The notes beneath the pieces are model-generated. The model did no database searches, was not told the origin of the DNA, and saw nothing but the letters and a program-made list of their open reading frames with translations. Source: Deinococcus roseus (GTDB lineage Bacteria > Deinococcota > Deinococci > Deinococcales > Deinococcaceae). From it: DNA of 64,000 bases. Positions 41,507 through 51,880 of the stretch are shown here, one piece after another. Position numbers and translations under genes: made by a program. The stretch is taken from the NCBI RefSeq assembly GCF_014646895.1, contig NZ_BMOD01000019.1, forward strand, positions 37,452-101,451, given 5' to 3'. The stretch's first letter is position 1, and the number at the start of each line of letters is the position of its first letter.

Positions 41507-42694
41507 ATGAACCGCTCCCAGAGAATCCTCTTGCTGGACAACCTCTTGATGTGGATGGGCTTTTTCATGATCATCCCCCTGATCACTGTGCATTTTGTGA
41601 ATGGTCTGGGATGGGCAGCCGGAGCCATCGGTCTGGTGCTGGCGGTGCGGCAACTGGTGCAGCAGGGCTTCACTGTGGTGGGGGGCATGCTGGGAGACAA
41701 ATTTGGTCTGAAACGGTTGATCTGCTTTGGGCTCATGGTCCGGGCGCTGGGTTTTGCCAGCATGGCTTTTGCAGATTCCCTTCCCCTCCTGATGGCTTCT
41801 GCGGTTTTTGCTGCCCTGGGAGGTGCCCTTTTTGATGCCCCCAAATCTGCAGCCATTGTGCTTTTGACCCCACCAGAACAGCGCCCCAGGTTTTATGCCA
41901 TTCAGGGCGTGAGCAGCAACATCGGGATGGCCGTTGGGCCACTGGTTGGCACGCTGTTGATTCCCTATGGGTTTCAGGCGGTGAGTTTTGTGGGGGCTTC
42001 CTGTTACCTGTTGTCTCTGGTGTTTTCGGTTCTTTTTCTGCCCGAACTGAAAGCCAACGAACCCAAGCCCAGAGGCAGCACCATGAAAGGCCTGAAACTG
42101 GCTTTGCAGGACCGTCCTTTCCTGCATTTCCAGGTCATACAGATTGGTTTTTTCTTCCTGTGGGTGCAGGTGAATGTGGCCCTGATGCTGCACGCCACCC
42201 AGCATGGTGGGACCTCCCTGACCGCCTGGGTGTATGGGGTGTATGCCGGGTTCACCAGTGTGCTGCAGTATCCGATCATGAAATACGCCAGCAAACGGTA
42301 TTCTTCACAGGTTTTGCTGTCTGCAGGGGTGGCTTTCATGGCCCTGGGTCTGGGCCTGATGGGGTTCACCCATGCCCCAACCAGCATTCTGCTTTGCACG
42401 GCTGTGTTTGCCATTGGAAATTTGCTGGCTGCACCCAGCCAGCAGACCCTGATCGCCAGCCTGACCCCTCCAGAACGGGCCGGAACCTACCTGGGAGTGG
42501 CGGCTTTGCCTCTGGCGGTGGGAGGCTTTCTGGGCAATGCGCTGGGAGGTGTGCTGTTTGATTACGGCAAGCACCTGCATTTTGCAGCGCTGCCCTGGGT
42601 GGTGTTCTTCGCGGTTGGGGCCGTTACTGCGCTGCTGATCGGGCAATTCCAGGTGAAAAAACAGCTGGACCAAAAAACCCCTACTGCCGTTTAA
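41507..42694 (+). CDS. MFS exporter, MdtH-like
   Basis: 395 residues, twelve predicted membrane segments. It resembles E. coli MdtH along its length: LLLDNLLMWMGFFMIIPLI at the start, VRQLVQQGFTVVGGMLGDKFG (motif A region), GTLFD-type AALGGALFDAPKSA, and LPLAVGGFLGNALGGVLFDYG near the end. Probably a proton-driven exporter of small hydrophobic compounds. It overlaps the convergent radical-SAM gene by 14 bases at the 3' ends. Confidence 0.88.
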   Translation: MNRSQRILLLDNLLMWMGFFMIIPLITVHFVNGLGWAAGAIGLVLAVRQLVQQGFTVVGGMLGDKFGLKRLICFGLMVRALGFASMAFADSLPLLMASAVFAALGGALFDAPKSAAIVLLTPPEQRPRFYAIQGVSSNIGMAVGPLVGTLLIPYGFQAVSFVGASCYLLSLVFSVLFLPELKANEPKPRGSTMKGLKLALQDRPFLHFQVIQIGFFFLWVQVNVALMLHATQHGGTSLTAWVYGVYAGFTSVLQYPIMKYASKRYSSQVLLSAGVAFMALGLGLMGFTHAPTSILLCTAVFAIGNLLAAPSQQTLIASLTPPERAGTYLGVAALPLAVGGFLGNALGGVLFDYGKHLHFAALPWVVFFAVGAVTALLIGQFQVKKQLDQKTPTAV

Positions 42695-44054
42695 ACGCCC
42701 GAACCCCTTTCAGTTCATCGGGGCGCTCTTGCAGCAGGTCTTCCAGAAAGGCTGTGCTTTCTTTTGCGATGAGTTCTTGCTGCTTCCAGTGCCCGTATTC
42801 CAGGCCCAGCAACCTCAGTTCTTCCAGCATCTTGCGCACGGCAGGAGAAACCACCCCCGGAGCGGCACTGGACAGCGGCGTACCCACCAGAGGCATGAAG
42901 GTGTGAGAGTGCACCCTGGCCCCCAGTCGGGTGAGTTTCAGCATGAATTCCAGCGTCTGGGCCAGGTCCTCCTCGGTTTCTCCGGGCATCCCGAAAATGA
43001 AATCCACATTGGCCTGGTACCCGTATTCCAGCAGCAGGCGCACGGCCTCTTCCACTTCTTCGGTGCCGTGCCCCCGGTGCACTTCAGAGAGCATGCGGTT
43101 GCTGCCAGATTGCGCCCCGATGATGATGTTGTCGTTGGTGCAGTATTTTTTCACCAGCGAAAGGGTCTGGTGCGTGACGGTCTCGGGCCGCACTTCGGAG
43201 GGAAAAGACCCGAAAAACACGTGTTCTTTGCCAAAAATCTGGCTGACCCCTTTTAAAAGGTCTTCCAGAAGATCCAGGTGCAGGGTTTGCCCATCCACGC
43301 TGCCATAGGTGAATGCAGTGGGGGTCAGGAACCTCAGGGCCTGATAACCGGCATCTTTGCCCTGCTTTGCCCAGTGGATGATGTTTTCTATGGAGCGGTA
43401 GCGCATTTTGGCCCCCATCAGGAAAGGGGTCTGGCAGAAACTGCAGGCAAAGGCACATCCCCGGCCAATTTCCAGCGGGGCAAAGCGTCTGGATTTCAAA
43501 GAGAACGGTGGGTAATCGTTGAGGTCAATCTGGGGCGCACGGCCTGTGAAGCGGTATTTTTTCTGATCGTCCAGAAAGGCAATGCCTTTGAGGTCTTCCA
43601 GGGATTTCTGCTGAAAAATACGGTCCAGCAGTTCAGGGAGGGTCAGTTCAGCCTCGCCCAGCACCACCACATCCACCCCGAGTTGCACGGTGCCCAGCGG
43701 ATCACCGCTGGGGTGAGGGCCTCCGGCAAGGATCAGCACATTGTCCATCTGCTGTTTTTGCAGTTCGGCACGGATGGCTTGCAGGGTATAGCCCATGGCC
43801 GCCACATTGGGGGTGTGGAAAGAAAAAGCCACCACCAGACGCTGGTATTGCCGGGCCAGCAGCAGGATGTTCTGCAGCAGTTCCTCATGTCTGCTGTCTT
43901 CCAGGCTGTCTTTTCTGGCCGCTTTGCGGAAGTGGATGTCCAGGTCTTCAAAGCGCCCGTCGGCTTCCAGAATGCCGGTCAGCACCGCAAGGCTGTAACG
44001 GTTGTAGCTGTATTCCACCATCAAGATGGCCTGTTTGCCCTTCACGGGATTCAT
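42681..44054 (-). CDS. B12-binding-domain radical SAM protein
   Basis: 457 residues. An N-terminal cobalamin-binding-like region (about 1-150, LILAGGPHPSGDPLGTVQLGV region) precedes the radical SAM core with the Cys triad in CAFACSFC (CxxxCxxC). The C-terminal part has GMPGETEEDLAQTLEFML, typical of B12/radical-SAM families. It matches the group of about 450 residues related to archaeal MJ_1487-like proteins; the reaction is unknown. It likely performs a methylation or rearrangement using SAM. Confidence 0.87.
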   Translation of the reverse strand: MNPVKGKQAILMVEYSYNRYSLAVLTGILEADGRFEDLDIHFRKAARKDSLEDSRHEELLQNILLLARQYQRLVVAFSFHTPNVAAMGYTLQAIRAELQKQQMDNVLILAGGPHPSGDPLGTVQLGVDVVVLGEAELTLPELLDRIFQQKSLEDLKGIAFLDDQKKYRFTGRAPQIDLNDYPPFSLKSRRFAPLEIGRGCAFACSFCQTPFLMGAKMRYRSIENIIHWAKQGKDAGYQALRFLTPTAFTYGSVDGQTLHLDLLEDLLKGVSQIFGKEHVFFGSFPSEVRPETVTHQTLSLVKKYCTNDNIIIGAQSGSNRMLSEVHRGHGTEEVEEAVRLLLEYGYQANVDFIFGMPGETEEDLAQTLEFMLKLTRLGARVHSHTFMPLVGTPLSSAAPGVVSPAVRKMLEELRLLGLEYGHWKQQELIAKESTAFLEDLLQERPDELKGVRAFKRQ

Positions 44055-44148
44055 TAAAGCATTTTTTGCTGTTCAGCACCACGTGTTCTGGACATCTTCT
44101 GGCACCAGCACAACAAAGAGCGTTCTGCCATGAGACAATACAGACACC

Positions 44149-45498
44149 ATGAAACCCATGATGAAACCTTTTTCCAGTGCATTGACCCTTTTTTTGTTGA
44201 CCGCAATGGTCCAGGCCCAGCAGGTGCAGGACCAGCGTCAGGCCATCGGTTCCGGGCAGGAAAGCCAGATTGCTGCTGTGCTCAGGCAACATGCCAGCAC
44301 CTGGGGGCATTCGGTGCAGCTTGTCACCTCAGAGAAATCTGCAGTGCAACTCTGGAACCAGTGGAACCCTGGAAAATTCAAAAAGCAATACGCCGTGCTG
44401 GTGAATTACAACCCGGTGCTGAAAAAAGCCCATGTGACCCTGGGAAGCAAGGTCAAGGGAGATGTGGCAGGCTGGTCGGGGCAGATCACCCGCAGTTTTC
44501 AGGGCCAGCAATTTGTGCAGGGCATGCAAACCCTCTTGAAGAACCTGAAGGCCAGCAATGCGCTGCCTGCCCCTCAGGAGAATCACGTCAGTGATTATGC
44601 AGGACGGCTGGATGCCCAGACCCGCAAGAACCTGACAAATCAATTGGGGAGCTTGGAAAAGCAGCTGAATCTGGAAGGCACAGTGGTGGTGCTTCCTGCA
44701 CTGAAGCCTTACACCCCTGGCAACATTGAGGCATTTGCCCTGAATCTGTTCAATGCCTGGGGGGTGGGAAACCCCCAGAAGAACGATGGTTTCATGCTGC
44801 TGGTGTCCATGCAGGACCGAAAAATCCGCATTCAGATGGGAAAAGGGTATGGCTCTGCTCTGAATGCCCAGACCAGCAAAATCATCCAGACCACCCTGGT
44901 TCCTGCTTTCAAAGCGGAACGCTACCAGTCGGGCATCGAGCAGGGGACCCTGGCCCTGATTGGGCTGGTGAAACAGCATCCGATCCGTCCGGTGTCCACC
45001 CAGACCCAGAACCCCGCCTCTCAGGGACAGGGTGCACCTGTGCAGCAGTCTCCAGGCAACAGTGAAATTCTTTCTGGATGGGATCTGTTTTTGTTTAAAT
45101 TCCAGATTTTCATGGACAACTTGCAAGACCGTCCGGGAGGTGTGGGATGGATGTTTTTGATCCCCATCTTGCTGCCCCTGATTTTCGTGATCTTTGCTGC
45201 CATTGTGGTGACTGCCGCCATTCGTTCCACCCTGAGAAGGGGAGGCCCTGGACCCACCCCCGGACGGCGCAATTCTGGATTCAGGCACAGCCATCACCAC
45301 CATGACCACCCCCATTCCGGGCACCACAACGACGATGACGCCCAGCGGGCTTTCATGGCGGGTGCAGCGGCCAGCACCCTGAGCAGCAGTTCCTGGGATT
45401 CTGGTTCCAGCAGTTCGGACAGCAGTTCCAGCAGCAGTTCAGACAGCTTTTCAGGGGGCAGTTCAGACAGTTCCAGTGGGTCCAGCGGCGACTGGTGA
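44149..45498 (+). CDS. TPM-domain membrane protein with His- and Ser-rich tail
   Basis: 449 residues. Signal peptide (about 1-23), a divergent first TPM-like region (about 30-135), a canonical TPM domain (about 148-285: VVVLPALKPY, NDGFMLLVSMQDRKIRIQMG), a linker, one membrane helix (about 325-355), then a His-rich patch with HSHHHHDHPHSGHH and a long Ser/Gly/Asp tail ending GSSGDW. YgcG-type proteins of this layout are membrane-anchored with the TPM domain outside; TPM is linked to phosphatase or photosystem/complex repair. A helix topology with the tail inside is inferred. Confidence 0.85.
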   Translation: MKPMMKPFSSALTLFLLTAMVQAQQVQDQRQAIGSGQESQIAAVLRQHASTWGHSVQLVTSEKSAVQLWNQWNPGKFKKQYAVLVNYNPVLKKAHVTLGSKVKGDVAGWSGQITRSFQGQQFVQGMQTLLKNLKASNALPAPQENHVSDYAGRLDAQTRKNLTNQLGSLEKQLNLEGTVVVLPALKPYTPGNIEAFALNLFNAWGVGNPQKNDGFMLLVSMQDRKIRIQMGKGYGSALNAQTSKIIQTTLVPAFKAERYQSGIEQGTLALIGLVKQHPIRPVSTQTQNPASQGQGAPVQQSPGNSEILSGWDLFLFKFQIFMDNLQDRPGGVGWMFLIPILLPLIFVIFAAIVVTAAIRSTLRRGGPGPTPGRRNSGFRHSHHHHDHPHSGHHNDDDAQRAFMAGAAASTLSSSSWDSGSSSSDSSSSSSSDSFSGGSSDSSSGSSGDW

Positions 45499-45511
45499 GG
45501 AACAAAAGCAA

Positions 45512-45533
45512 GCCCTCCTGATTTCAGGAGGGC
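45512..45533. terminator. hairpin after the TPM gene
   Basis: GCCCTCCTG-ATTT-CAGGAGGGC, a 9-bp stem followed by an A-run; on the plus strand it lacks Ts, so its strength is uncertain. Confidence 0.55.
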
Positions 45534-45841
45534 AAAAAATAAATTCTGAATGGTGCATTGCACCAAAGAGGGACATCAGGCTCAGGCACAGCACACAGCT
45601 TTTTTTCAGCTTACACCTGCGTTGAGGAAAGGACTGTGTGAATCCACTGTGTAGAAAGGGCTTTTTGCTCTTTTGTTCCTCAAGTATGCAAGATTGAAAA
45701 TGTGTAAAATGAGAACTTTGTCTCTGATCTTCATTGATATCGTTTTTCGATAAAGAAATTCTATACATGTGGCAGGATCCTTTGCTGCTGTTCTTGTAGA
45801 TGTGACACTTTCTGCAGCTGCCAGACATGCTAATTTAACAG
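45534..45841. other. AT-rich gap before ypdA
   Basis: 308 bases without a supported gene. It contains the interrupted palindrome TATCG-TTTTT-CGATA at 45738-45752, about 90 bases before the ypdA start, and several -10-like AT boxes. The palindrome may be a regulator site. Confidence 0.5.
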
Positions 45842-46828
45842 ATGATGATGTATGACCTGATCATAGTGGGCGCGGGACCTGTCGGGCTTGCCGCTGCCAT
45901 CGACGCCAAAAGGGCTGGACTGAACTATGCTGTTCTCGACAAGGGCTGTGTGGTCAACGCCATTTTCGATTACCCCACCTACATGACCTTTTTCACCACC
46001 TCTCCTGAACTGGAGATTGGTGGGCATCCCATGGTCACCATGCGTGAAAAGCCGGACCGCAAAGAGGCGCTGAACTACTACCGTCTGGTGGCCCAGCGTG
46101 AGAACCTCAACGTTTTGCAGTACCACGAGGTGACCTCCGTTCACCCTGCTCCCGCAGGACACACCGTGCTGGTCAACAAGAAAGACGGCACCCAGGGGGT
46201 CTTTGAAACCCGCAAGGTGATCATTGCCACTGGCTACTACGACAACCCGCTGGCCCTGGGCATCCCCGGAGAAGACTCCGAAAACGTCTCCCACTACTAC
46301 ACCGAAGCCCATCCGTTCTGGGGCCTGAACGTCACCATCATTGGTGCAGGCAGCAGTGCAGCAGATGCTGCCCTTGACCTGTGGCGCGGCGGAGCGAAAG
46401 TCACCATGGTGGTGCGCGCCCCCCAGATGAAAAACACCCTCAAGTACTGGGTCAAACCCGACCTGGAGAACCGCATCAAGGATGGTTCCATTGCAGCCCA
46501 CTACAGCTCCCGGGTGATCGAGATCCTGGAAGACCGGGTGATTGTGGAAGGGGAGGAGGGCACCTGGGAACTGGAAACCGACTTCACCTTCGCCCTGACC
46601 GGTTACCGTCCCAACATCGAACTGCTGCAGGGGGCAGGGGTCAACCTCAACGAGGAATTGATGGCCGAACTCAATGAAAATTACGAAACCAATGTGCCAG
46701 GTCTGTTCATCTGCGGCAGCGCAGGTTTCGGGAACCACACCAACCAGGTGTTCATTGAGAACGGGCGTTTTCATGCAGGGGTGGCCATGAAAGAAGTCAT
46801 CCGGCAGTTGCAGGGTGTGCCAAGATAA
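45842..46828 (+). CDS. ypdA: YpdA-type bacillithiol disulfide reductase
   Basis: 328 residues of the YpdA family. FAD/NADPH-type Rossmann motifs GAGPVG near the N-terminus and GAGSSA in the middle; no CxxC redox pair is seen, as expected for YpdA, which uses a single Cys (VLDKGCVVNAI). It should reduce oxidised bacillithiol with NADPH, a likely antioxidant role in a Deinococcus-type organism. The first three codons include two further ATGs, so the exact start is uncertain. A terminator follows. Confidence 0.9.
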   Translation: MMMYDLIIVGAGPVGLAAAIDAKRAGLNYAVLDKGCVVNAIFDYPTYMTFFTTSPELEIGGHPMVTMREKPDRKEALNYYRLVAQRENLNVLQYHEVTSVHPAPAGHTVLVNKKDGTQGVFETRKVIIATGYYDNPLALGIPGEDSENVSHYYTEAHPFWGLNVTIIGAGSSAADAALDLWRGGAKVTMVVRAPQMKNTLKYWVKPDLENRIKDGSIAAHYSSRVIEILEDRVIVEGEEGTWELETDFTFALTGYRPNIELLQGAGVNLNEELMAELNENYETNVPGLFICGSAGFGNHTNQVFIENGRFHAGVAMKEVIRQLQGVPR

Positions 46829-46851
46829 ACCCTGGAACCTGTTGTGCATTG

Positions 46852-46875
46852 CAGCCCTTGAAAGAGGGCTGTTTT
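46852..46875 (+). terminator. rho-independent terminator of ypdA
   Basis: CAGCCCT-TGAAAG-AGGGCTG followed by TTTT. Confidence 0.8.
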
Positions 46876-46967
46876 GCTGTCATGACATCTGTCATGCCCC
46901 CAGCATGATGATTGTGTCTACTGCCCAAAACCCCCATTGCCTATCCTGAATTCAAGAGGTGAAAGAC

Positions 46968-47363
46968 ATGCAAAACGACATGAACGACAACATCAACGCA
47001 GAGGTGAAAAATGCAGGCAAGGACAGAACCCCGGTCTGGGGCATCATGGGGATTGCTGTGGGACTTTTGCTGCTGGGCCAGATGGTTTTTCAGGGGTTTG
47101 AGCTGCACAACTGGTGGGCCTGTTTCATGCTGATTCCGGGGATGGGCATGGGCTGGCGGGCTTACCGCCTGTACCAGCGCCAGGGCCGGATTTCTCCCCA
47201 GGTGGCCGACCAGCTGATTGGAAGCCTGCCCCTGCTCACGGTGGCCCTGATTTTCCTGCTGAACCTGGATTTTGGCCGGGTGTGGCCCATCTTCATCATC
47301 ATGGGGGGCCTGATGACCCTGCTCAGAAGCAAGGTGGAACCCAGAACCTACCAGCCTGAATGA
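46968..47363 (+). CDS. small membrane protein of unknown function
   Basis: 131 residues. A polar N-terminus of about 22 residues precedes four hydrophobic segments in two pairs, with the basic turn RAYRLYQRQGRIS between the pairs. AAGAGGTG precedes the ATG at 46968; the GTG three codons earlier is part of that ribosome site. TATCCT lies further upstream. Function unknown. Confidence 0.7.
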   Translation: MQNDMNDNINAEVKNAGKDRTPVWGIMGIAVGLLLLGQMVFQGFELHNWWACFMLIPGMGMGWRAYRLYQRQGRISPQVADQLIGSLPLLTVALIFLLNLDFGRVWPIFIIMGGLMTLLRSKVEPRTYQPE

Positions 47364-47400
47364 TTTTGTTGTTGATTTGCACGGAATGAACCTGTGATTT

Positions 47401-47426
47401 TCCCTGGCGAGATGCCAGGGATTTTT
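47401..47426 (+). terminator. rho-independent terminator
   Basis: TCCCTGGC-GAGAT-GCCAGGGA then TTTTT. Confidence 0.85.
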
Positions 47427-47462
47427 GCTGCCTGGACTGTTCAGGAATGTGGGTGACTGTGG

Positions 47463-47468
47463 TACAGT
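47463..47468 (+). promoter_or_regulatory. -10 box of the DinB-fold gene
   Basis: TACAGT, 6 bases before ATG 47475; no Shine-Dalgarno. Confidence 0.5.
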
Positions 47469-47474
47469 CGCACC

Positions 47475-47954
47475 ATGCATGATTATGTTGAGACCATATT
47501 GAAGCTGGCAGAGTATGAACTCTGGACGAACCTGCAACTGCTGGATGCCGTGGCAGACCTCCCAGAATCAGACCTTCATCGGGATTTTGGATTTGGCCTC
47601 CGAACGCCCCACCACACCCTGTTTCACATTGCCAATGTCATGCGCACATGGTCGGCCTGTGTGGGGACAGAGATTCGCAAACCTGAACCCCTGCCCTATG
47701 ATCCCAGCCTGTCTCTGGAAGATCTCCGTTCCATGTTCTTGCAGCTCGGAGCAGACTGGCAGAAAGCCATTCAGCAGTCCCATGACCAGGGTGTGCTGAA
47801 CGAGAACCGCAGGTTGCACCAGGTGTTCCATCTGGTCACGCACGGAACCCACCACAGGGGGCAACTGCTGAGCATGTTCACCCTGCTGGGACTGGAGCAG
47901 CCCATCGAGGGAGGGGATTTTGGAGGGTGGTCCAACCAGACCGGAGAAGCTTGA
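47475..47954 (+). CDS. DinB-family protein
   Basis: 159 residues of the four-helix DinB/YfiT-like fold. The metal triad is visible: His in the first third (HTLFHIANV region) and HGTHHRGQ later. Proteins of this fold are expanded in Deinococcus and Bacillus; some are thiol-dependent transferases using bacillithiol, consistent with ypdA nearby, but the substrate is unknown. A strong bidirectional hairpin follows. Confidence 0.85.
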   Translation: MHDYVETILKLAEYELWTNLQLLDAVADLPESDLHRDFGFGLRTPHHTLFHIANVMRTWSACVGTEIRKPEPLPYDPSLSLEDLRSMFLQLGADWQKAIQQSHDQGVLNENRRLHQVFHLVTHGTHHRGQLLSMFTLLGLEQPIEGGDFGGWSNQTGEA

Positions 47955-47971
47955 TCAGAACAACAGAAAAC

Positions 47972-48014
47972 CCAGAGCCTCAGAAACCATCACAGGAGGT
48001 TTCTGAGGCTCTGG
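47972..48014. terminator. bidirectional terminator with 17-bp stem
   Basis: CCAGAGCCTCAGAAACC and its perfect complement with a 9-base loop, between convergent genes; flanked by GAAAA on the plus side. Confidence 0.8.
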
Positions 48015-48032
48015 ATGTCTGAGTTCAGGCCA

Positions 48033-48863
48033 TCAGGCCAGTCTGGGTTTGCGTGGCAGCACATGGCGGGAAACCAGTGCACTGAGCAAAATCAGCAAAA
48101 CCATCAGCATGGACCACTGGGGCGCGATATAACCGGGAAGCTGCCAGGGACCAAAAATGCTGTATAAGACGCGCGATCCATACAGGGGAACTGTGAAGTA
48201 CAGGGCAACAGGAAGCAGCAGGGCAAAGGCCACACTGAAACCCCCCAGTTTTTTCCAGGAGAGGTTTTTCCAGAACAGGCTTCCCAGCAAGAGGCAGGTT
48301 CCCACCAAAAGCACCCCTTGCAGGAAAGTGGGGGCCTGGGGATGGGCCAGGACCAGCAGCATGCTGCCCAGCATTCCCAGCATCCAGAGGAAAAGTGCAT
48401 TTTGTTGTGCCAGCTTACCGACAAAACTTTCTTTGCCAAAATGCTTTACAGGAAAATTCCAGCCCAGCATCATCAGGACCAGGGCCAGGGCACCTTCTTG
48501 CACATCAAAAGAAAAGGGAACGGTCATGGGGGTCAGCACATCGGTCAGGTGACACAGGGGAATGTAAAGGACGGTGCTGAACAGCAATGTCCTGTGGCTC
48601 ACCTTCAGGACACGGGCCAGAATCCCCAGGGCGGTGAGCACCAGCCAGGACATGGGAAAGCCCAGTAGGGTGTGGTTCGCATTCCACACTGTGAAAAGTG
48701 CTGCCAGCAGCACCAGAAAAACCGCCGATCCAGATTTCATCAATTGCATGTGAACTCCTTTCAAATACAGGCCCAGGATGCCTGTGACCAGCCACCACAG
48801 CCTTTCTGTGGGGTCGGGGATTTCTGCAGCTTCTGCCTGCAGGGCTTGCAACCACTCTTTCAC
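48033..48863 (-). CDS. membrane protein co-transcribed with a PadR regulator
   Basis: 276 residues. A cytosolic N-terminal segment (about 1-22, EWLQALQAEAAEIPDPTERLW) is followed by about seven hydrophobic segments. The N-terminal stretch resembles the element that follows many PadR-controlled membrane proteins. It overlaps the PadR gene by 4 bases and is probably its regulated target. No transporter signature is seen. Confidence 0.75.
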   Translation of the reverse strand: MKEWLQALQAEAAEIPDPTERLWWLVTGILGLYLKGVHMQLMKSGSAVFLVLLAALFTVWNANHTLLGFPMSWLVLTALGILARVLKVSHRTLLFSTVLYIPLCHLTDVLTPMTVPFSFDVQEGALALVLMMLGWNFPVKHFGKESFVGKLAQQNALFLWMLGMLGSMLLVLAHPQAPTFLQGVLLVGTCLLLGSLFWKNLSWKKLGGFSVAFALLLPVALYFTVPLYGSRVLYSIFGPWQLPGYIAPQWSMLMVLLILLSALVSRHVLPRKPRLA

Positions 48864-49156
48864 AGCAGCCTCAATTGCAGGGTCTGCAGCAGCACAGCCT
48901 GTTCTCTGAGAAACTGCTGTCCTGATGCCGTGATCCGGTAGGCATGTCTGGCGGGACGGCCTTCTTTTTCACTGGGCTCCCAGCGGGATTCCAGGTATCC
49001 CCGCTCAGAAAGCCGGATCAGGATGGGATAAAGGGAACCCGATTTGATGCCTGTGGTTTTGCTGATGGGGTATCCATGGTGCCAGCTGTCTGGCTGTGCA
49101 GCCAGGGCATGCAGCACCCGCAGGGTGGGTTCGGAAGTGTCGTGGGCTCTGGGCAT
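48860..49156 (-). CDS. PadR-family transcriptional regulator
   Basis: 98 residues, a compact PadR winged-helix protein. IKSGSLYPILIRLSERGYLE is the recognition helix and wing, and RHAYRITASGQQFL is the conserved strand that follows; the C-terminal helix for dimerisation is short. It begins 9 bases from a perfect 14-bp palindrome and so probably represses its own two-gene operon. Confidence 0.9.
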   Translation of the reverse strand: MPRAHDTSEPTLRVLHALAAQPDSWHHGYPISKTTGIKSGSLYPILIRLSERGYLESRWEPSEKEGRPARHAYRITASGQQFLREQAVLLQTLQLRLL

Positions 49157-49164
49157 GGCCTTAC

Positions 49165-49178
49165 TCTACATATGTAGA
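49165..49178. promoter_or_regulatory. PadR operator candidate
   Basis: TCTACATATGTAGA, a perfect 14-bp palindrome just upstream of padR; contains the ACAT-ATGT core seen in PadR sites. Confidence 0.65.
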
Positions 49179-49278
49179 ATAAGGCTGTCAAGTGCATTTC
49201 GCCTATGAAAACACAACCGTGTGAATTGCCCAAACCTGCTTTCTGTCAGCCGTTTACCCTGAACCAAAGGAGCACCGC

Positions 49279-49536
49279 ATGGACACCCTGAAAGACCTCA
49301 AAGAAGGCATGCTTTTGTTTTACCAGGACCAGCTGGTGGGAAAAATCGAGCAGATCGAAGCTGGACTGGTCAAATTCCGCACCGAAGATTTGCTGGAAGA
49401 ATACTGGATTGCCCCTGAAGTCATCGAAAAAGTGGAGCAGGATGCCCACCTGAAGCTCAGCCTGGAAGACCTGCACGCCCAGGGGCTTTTGAAGCCGGGA
49501 CGCAGAAAAGGAACAGACGCCACCCCCAATTATTGA
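49279..49536 (+). CDS. small hypothetical protein
   Basis: 85 residues, mostly acidic and strand/helix-rich (LKEGMLLFYQDQLVGKIEQIEAGL), ending in a basic tail. The opening resembles PRC-barrel or DUF2171-type small proteins, but this is not certain. A strong ribosome site (AAAGGAG) stands before the ATG. Confidence 0.65.
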   Translation: MDTLKDLKEGMLLFYQDQLVGKIEQIEAGLVKFRTEDLLEEYWIAPEVIEKVEQDAHLKLSLEDLHAQGLLKPGRRKGTDATPNY

Positions 49537-49573
49537 GAGAAGCGTCTGCTGAAAGAAAATCCTGCTGACCGGT

Positions 49574-49849
49574 TCAGAACCGTCTTTTTGATTTTCTGGG
49601 TTCAGATCGCTTGAAGGTCACCGTTTTCAGAATGAAATCCACCCGCTCGGTTTCCCAGCCCTGGTCTGTCCAGGCATGCACGTGGGGGTATTTGGCCTGC
49701 CACCAGAACGGTTTGAGGGATCGGGCTGCAAAAGGCAACTTGAAGCCCAGCACATCCTCAATCTGCTCAAACGTCAGCTTGCAGGTGGCTTCCTGCTGCC
49801 GGGCCAGAAACTGGCCCAGCGGAGCATAATCTGCACTGCCTTTGCTCAC
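49574..49849 (-). CDS. small conserved-type protein
   Basis: 91 residues: YAPLGQFLARQQ, LTFEQIEDVLGFKLPFAAR and WETERVDFILKTVTFKR resemble a widespread small family of about 80-100 residues with unknown function, often read as a short DNA-associated or toxin-neutral protein. It lies 28 bases downstream of gatB on the same strand and may be co-transcribed with it. Confidence 0.7.
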   Translation of the reverse strand: MSKGSADYAPLGQFLARQQEATCKLTFEQIEDVLGFKLPFAARSLKPFWWQAKYPHVHAWTDQGWETERVDFILKTVTFKRSEPRKSKRRF

Positions 49850-49877
49850 GGGTTGCCTTTCAGGAGGGAATGCAGGC

Positions 49878-51290
<1,413 letters not shown>

Positions 51291-51297
51291 GACAGGC

Positions 51298-51303
51298 ATT
51301 ATA
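51298..51303 (-). promoter_or_regulatory. TATAAT box of gatB
   Basis: Minus-strand TATAAT, then GCCTGTC and ATG 51290: leaderless layout. Confidence 0.6.
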
Positions 51304-51399
51304 GCAAGCGGGGTTTTGGGTTTTGGGGGCTTTCCTAGGGGATTGCGGGACATTTCTTACCCCCACAAAGGCGCACAATGAAAGCAAAGGAGGCCCCTC

Positions 51400-51822
51400 A
51401 TGGTTCGCATTCTGGTTCCCACGGATTTTTCCGCCAGTGCAGAACAGGCCCTGAATCTGGCCCGGAAGATGGTGCCCGATGCCCGCATCAAACTGGTGCA
51501 TGTGTTTGATGCAGGTGCTGCGTTTACCCCCTACATGGACGCCCTTTCTCCTGCTTATGTCTTGCAGGAAACCCAGGAGCACATCAAAGACGCGGCCATG
51601 AAGCGCCTCAGGGATGTGCAATACCAGGGAGAGGAAGTCCTCTTTGTGACCGGACGCCCCGCAGATGAGATCCTGAAAGCTGCGAAGGATTTTGTGGCAG
51701 ATTACATCTTCATGGGGACGCACGGCAGAAAGGGCCTCAACCATTTCTTCTCGGGCAGTGTGGCAGAAGCCGTGGTGCGCAGTTCTCCCATTCCCGTGAT
51801 GGTGGTACGGGATCCCCATTAG
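51400..51822 (+). CDS. universal stress protein, UspA family
   Basis: 140 residues, a single Usp domain. VPTDFSASAEQALNLA begins the fold and the ATP-binding GTHGRKGLNHFFSGSVAE (GxHGRxG..GS type) is intact, so it is an ATP-binding class Usp. AAAGGAGG precedes the ATG. Such proteins dimerise and respond to starvation or oxidative stress. Confidence 0.93.
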   Translation: MVRILVPTDFSASAEQALNLARKMVPDARIKLVHVFDAGAAFTPYMDALSPAYVLQETQEHIKDAAMKRLRDVQYQGEEVLFVTGRPADEILKAAKDFVADYIFMGTHGRKGLNHFFSGSVAEAVVRSSPIPVMVVRDPH

Positions 51823-51880
51823 TTCCTCTCAGGCATTGAATAGAGATCCCCATAAGGTTTTTCTGGGGGTTTTGGTGGGT

